A stretch of DNA of 6,586 nt from Anaerolineales bacterium (GTDB taxonomy: Bacteria; Chloroflexota; Anaerolineae; Epilineales; JAANWY01). Positions 5,305 to 6,586 of this stretch are shown here, in pieces. Numbering within the stretch: the stretch's first letter is position 1; each line of letters opens with the position of its first letter. The translations under genes were made by a program, and so were the position numbers. The notes under the pieces are model-generated. The model had not been told where the DNA came from, did not search any database, and saw only the letters and a list, made by a program, of their open reading frames with translations. Location of the stretch: assembly GCA_018263655.1 (NCBI GenBank), contig JAANWY010000120.1, positions 1-6,586 of the forward strand, written 5' to 3'.

Positions 5305-6116
5305 CTCCAGGGTCTAGCGATATGCGAAGCGCTGATTTCTACGACCGGCTGGCGTCGGTGTTCGACGCCATGACGGACTGGGAATCGCGCCTCCAGTACG
5401 AAGGTCCGTTCCTGCAACGGCTATTCGAAACACACGGTGTCCATTCGGTTCTCGATGCAGCCTGTGGCACCGGCGGTCACACGTTGGCCTTCGCGGACTG
5501 GGGGCTGCGGGCCGCTGGAAGCGACCAGAGCTCGGCTATGATCGAGTGCGCTCGGGCCAAGGCCCAGGCGCAGAACCTGAACGTGTCGTTCGTCGTCGCT
5601 GGTCTGGCCGACCTCACAACCCATTTCCCGGGGCCCTTCGACCAGGCTCAGGATGGACCCTTCGATGCAGTTGTGTGCCTGGGCAATTCACTGCCCCACC
5701 TGCTGTCGAATGCAGAACTGGACGCCGGCCTGGCGGGTCTGATGTCGGTACTGCGCTCGGGTGGTTTGCTGATCCTGCACAACCTGAACTACGACAAACG
5801 CTGGCGCGAACAGCCCCGCTTCTTCGCCGTCGATAACGACTGCGTCGACGGGCACGAGGTGCTGGTGTGGCGCTTCGCTGATTATCACGCCGGCACGGAG
5901 CGCATCACCTTCCACATCGCCGTCTTCGAGAAGAAAGATGGAGGCTGGGATGTCGACGTTATCAGCACCCCGCAGCGCCCGCTATTTTGGATTGATCTCC
6001 GTCGCCGACTGAGCGAAGCCGGCATGACTGACATCACGGCCTATGGCAACTTGACCGGCGAATTATTCGACCTTCAAGGTTCCTCAGATCTGGTTATCAC
6101 GGCCACGAAACCTTGA
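5301..6116 (+). CDS. Class I SAM-dependent methyltransferase, substrate unknown
   Basis: This 271-residue protein has a Rossmann-type methyltransferase fold. Motif I is VLDAACGTGGH (50-60), the acidic post-I residue is Asp75 in GSDQSSAM, and motif IV is FDAVVCLGNSLPHL (121-134), resembling small-molecule methyltransferases of the Methyltransf_25/11 groups. The substrate cannot be told from sequence, and I know no established methyltransferase step in N2O reductase maturation. A GTG start at 5301 overlaps the nosL stop (GTGA), which would couple translation to nosL. ATG 5322 (Met8, just before ADFYDRLA) is equally possible, as neither has a strong ribosome binding site. An 8-residue insert repeats PFD at 112-114 and 120-122, between strand beta-3 and motif IV, and coincides with a repeat-like DNA sequence. 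The gene is probably the last of the operon. Confidence 0.85.
   Translation: MTPGSSDMRSADFYDRLASVFDAMTDWESRLQYEGPFLQRLFETHGVHSVLDAACGTGGHTLAFADWGLRAAGSDQSSAMIECARAKAQAQNLNVSFVVAGLADLTTHFPGPFDQAQDGPFDAVVCLGNSLPHLLSNAELDAGLAGLMSVLRSGGLLILHNLNYDKRWREQPRFFAVDNDCVDGHEVLVWRFADYHAGTERITFHIAVFEKKDGGWDVDVISTPQRPLFWIDLRRRLSEAGMTDITAYGNLTGELFDLQGSSDLVITATKP
5634..5665. repeat. 24-bp in-frame repeat insert within the methyltransferase gene
   Basis: CCCTTCGA occurs at 5634-5641 and again at 5658-5665, exactly 24 bp apart. The DNA from 5635 reads CCTTCGACCAGGCTCAGGA, close to the minus strand of the 3538-3671 element (CCTTCGACGAGCTCAGGA). The insert adds eight codons and duplicates Pro-Phe-Asp just before motif IV. 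It may be a small repeat insertion flanked by an 8-bp direct repeat, tolerated because it keeps the frame. Confidence 0.55.
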
Positions 6117-6128
6117 GCATTACAGAAT

Positions 6129-6191
6129 CCCAAAGTTGGGTGGCTATCGCCTTGACCATCGTGCCGGTTCGTGGGCCGGCGCAGAGTTTTT
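6129..6191 (+). terminator. Weak candidate terminator after the methyltransferase
   Basis: GCCGG (6163-6167) pairs with CCGGC (6176-6180) across an 8-nt loop, and TTTTT follows at 6187-6191 after six bases. A short CCCAA/TTGGG hairpin lies at 6129-6140. The distance between stem and T-run is long, so this is only a weak candidate for ending the nos transcript. Confidence 0.25.
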
Positions 6192-6192
6192 C

Positions 6193-6275
6193 TATGCTCG
6201 TCTTTCTATGCTCGTCGAGGGTCTCCTAATATGCTCGTCGAGGGTCTCCTAATATGCTCGTCGAGGGTCTCCTGA
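6193..6275. repeat. 23-bp tandem direct repeat, three copies plus a partial
   Basis: Copies begin at 6207, 6230 and 6253, all starting TATGCTCGTCGAGGGTCTCC. The first two are identical and the third differs near its end (TGA for TAA). A truncated copy begins at 6193. The period is not a multiple of three. An imperfect inverted partner of the unit, GGAGACCTCGCCGAG, lies at 6313-6327. No function is recognised. Confidence 0.75.
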
Positions 6276-6389
6276 CCGAGACGTAAGGGGCATCGAGACC
6301 GCACACGGCTTGGGAGACCTCGCCGAGCTTTATGACTGATGAGCGGCGGACCGGTTTGGATCAGAGGCCTAGGATGATGTAAAATACAG
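6276..6389. other. Non-coding stretch after the 23-bp repeats
   Basis: No open reading frame, tRNA or rRNA is recognised between the tandem repeat and the palindromic element. Apart from the inverted partner at 6313-6327 and a possible promoter-like pair at its right end, I see nothing definable. Together with its flanks it makes 6117-6586 a 470-bp region without a gene. Confidence 0.5.
6356..6385 (+). promoter_or_regulatory. Possible sigma-70-like promoter
   Basis: TTGGAT (6356-6361) and TAAAAT (6380-6385) are 18 bp apart and fit a -35/-10 pair loosely. Transcription from here would run straight into the 50-bp palindrome. Such matches arise by chance, and promoter consensus in this lineage is uncertain, so support is weak. 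Confidence 0.2.
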
Positions 6390-6527
6390 GTAACTACTCA
6401 GGCTGTCGCCCGGCTACCACCCTCGCAGTTGAGAAATGCGGAAAAATGGGGTCGGTGGGGCGGCCGCCCCACCGACCCCATTTTTCCGGTCTCTTCTTGT
6501 GTAGGCACGAAGTGCCTGAGTAGTCAC
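6390..6527. repeat. 138-bp palindromic element with 14-bp ends
   Basis: GTAACTACTCAGGC (6390-6403) is the inverse of GCCTGAGTAGTCAC (6514-6527) with one mismatch. These ends enclose a perfect 50-bp palindrome. An additional hairpin, AGGCAC (6503-6508) with GTGCCT (6512-6517) around GAA, overlaps the right end. The intervening left (6404-6438) and right (6489-6513) segments are not complementary. It looks like a MITE or a pair of facing mobile-element ends. No transposase lies in the window. Confidence 0.6.
6439..6488. terminator. Perfect 50-bp palindrome, probable bidirectional intrinsic terminator
   Basis: Positions 6439-6463 are the exact reverse complement of 6464-6488, with no unpaired centre (CGG|CCG at 6461-6466). 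Each arm runs from CGGAAAAATGGGG to a GC-rich core, so the RNA forms a very stable hairpin with a U-tract (TTTTT, 6481-6485) on its 3' side on either strand. That A-tract, GC stem and T-tract symmetry suits termination from both directions. It could end read-through from the nos genes and oppose transcription from the right. The U-tract lies inside the stem and is only five long, so efficiency is uncertain. Confidence 0.6.
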
Positions 6528-6586
6528 GAAACTTCTTGATGTGTTTTTCGTATCAGGCCGTGAATTCTCATTCATGGCTGATAGAT

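Noticed and set aside
6336..6342. CTGATGA resembling a hammerhead ribozyme core
   Set aside because: No GAAA partner or matching stems are found in the expected positions.

Overview
The window is a GC-rich bacterial segment carrying the accessory half of a nitrous oxide reductase (nos) cluster, all on the + strand. Genes in order: a four-span membrane protein of a type I associate with nos clusters (299-985); an 832-residue ORF joining NosD to NosF in one reading frame (996-3494); the permease nosY (3773-4603); the lipoprotein copper chaperone nosL (4774-5304); and a class I SAM-dependent methyltransferase whose possible GTG start overlaps the nosL stop (5301-6116). The catalytic gene nosZ is not in the window. 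If this is the usual arrangement it lies upstream of base 1, but that is inference.

The likely source is a Chloroflexota (Anaerolineae/Caldilineae-like) genome with a clade II nos cluster. This rests on gene content, on the membrane protein's resemblance to family members I recall from Bacteroidota and Chloroflexota nos loci, and on the dense palindromic repeats. No phylogenetic marker is present, so the assignment is tentative.

How the genes work together: NosD, NosF and NosY form the ABC-type machinery that matures the copper centre of N2O reductase, and NosL delivers Cu(I) to it outside the cytoplasmic membrane. Here NosD (secreted beta-helix), one transmembrane anchor and NosF (cytoplasmic ATPase) lie in one frame, and the predicted topology suits a working fusion. 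An in-frame ATG with a ribosome binding site at 2628 could also give free NosF.

The most unusual aspect is the repeats. Most of the longer non-coding stretches, and two coding places, hold a different repeat: a tandem array of GTAG-headed REP-like hairpin pairs with compensatory stem changes (1-285); a 15-bp inverted repeat at the NosD/NosF junction (2507-2606); a 134-bp imperfect inverted repeat before nosY (3538-3671); a multi-hairpin element with 7-bp phased repeats before nosL (4612-4751); a 24-bp in-frame duplication-like insert in the methyltransferase (5634-5665); a 23-bp tandem repeat (6193-6275); and a perfect 50-bp palindrome (6439-6488) inside an outer inverted repeat (6390-6527). 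The last 470 bases (6117-6586) show no convincing gene.
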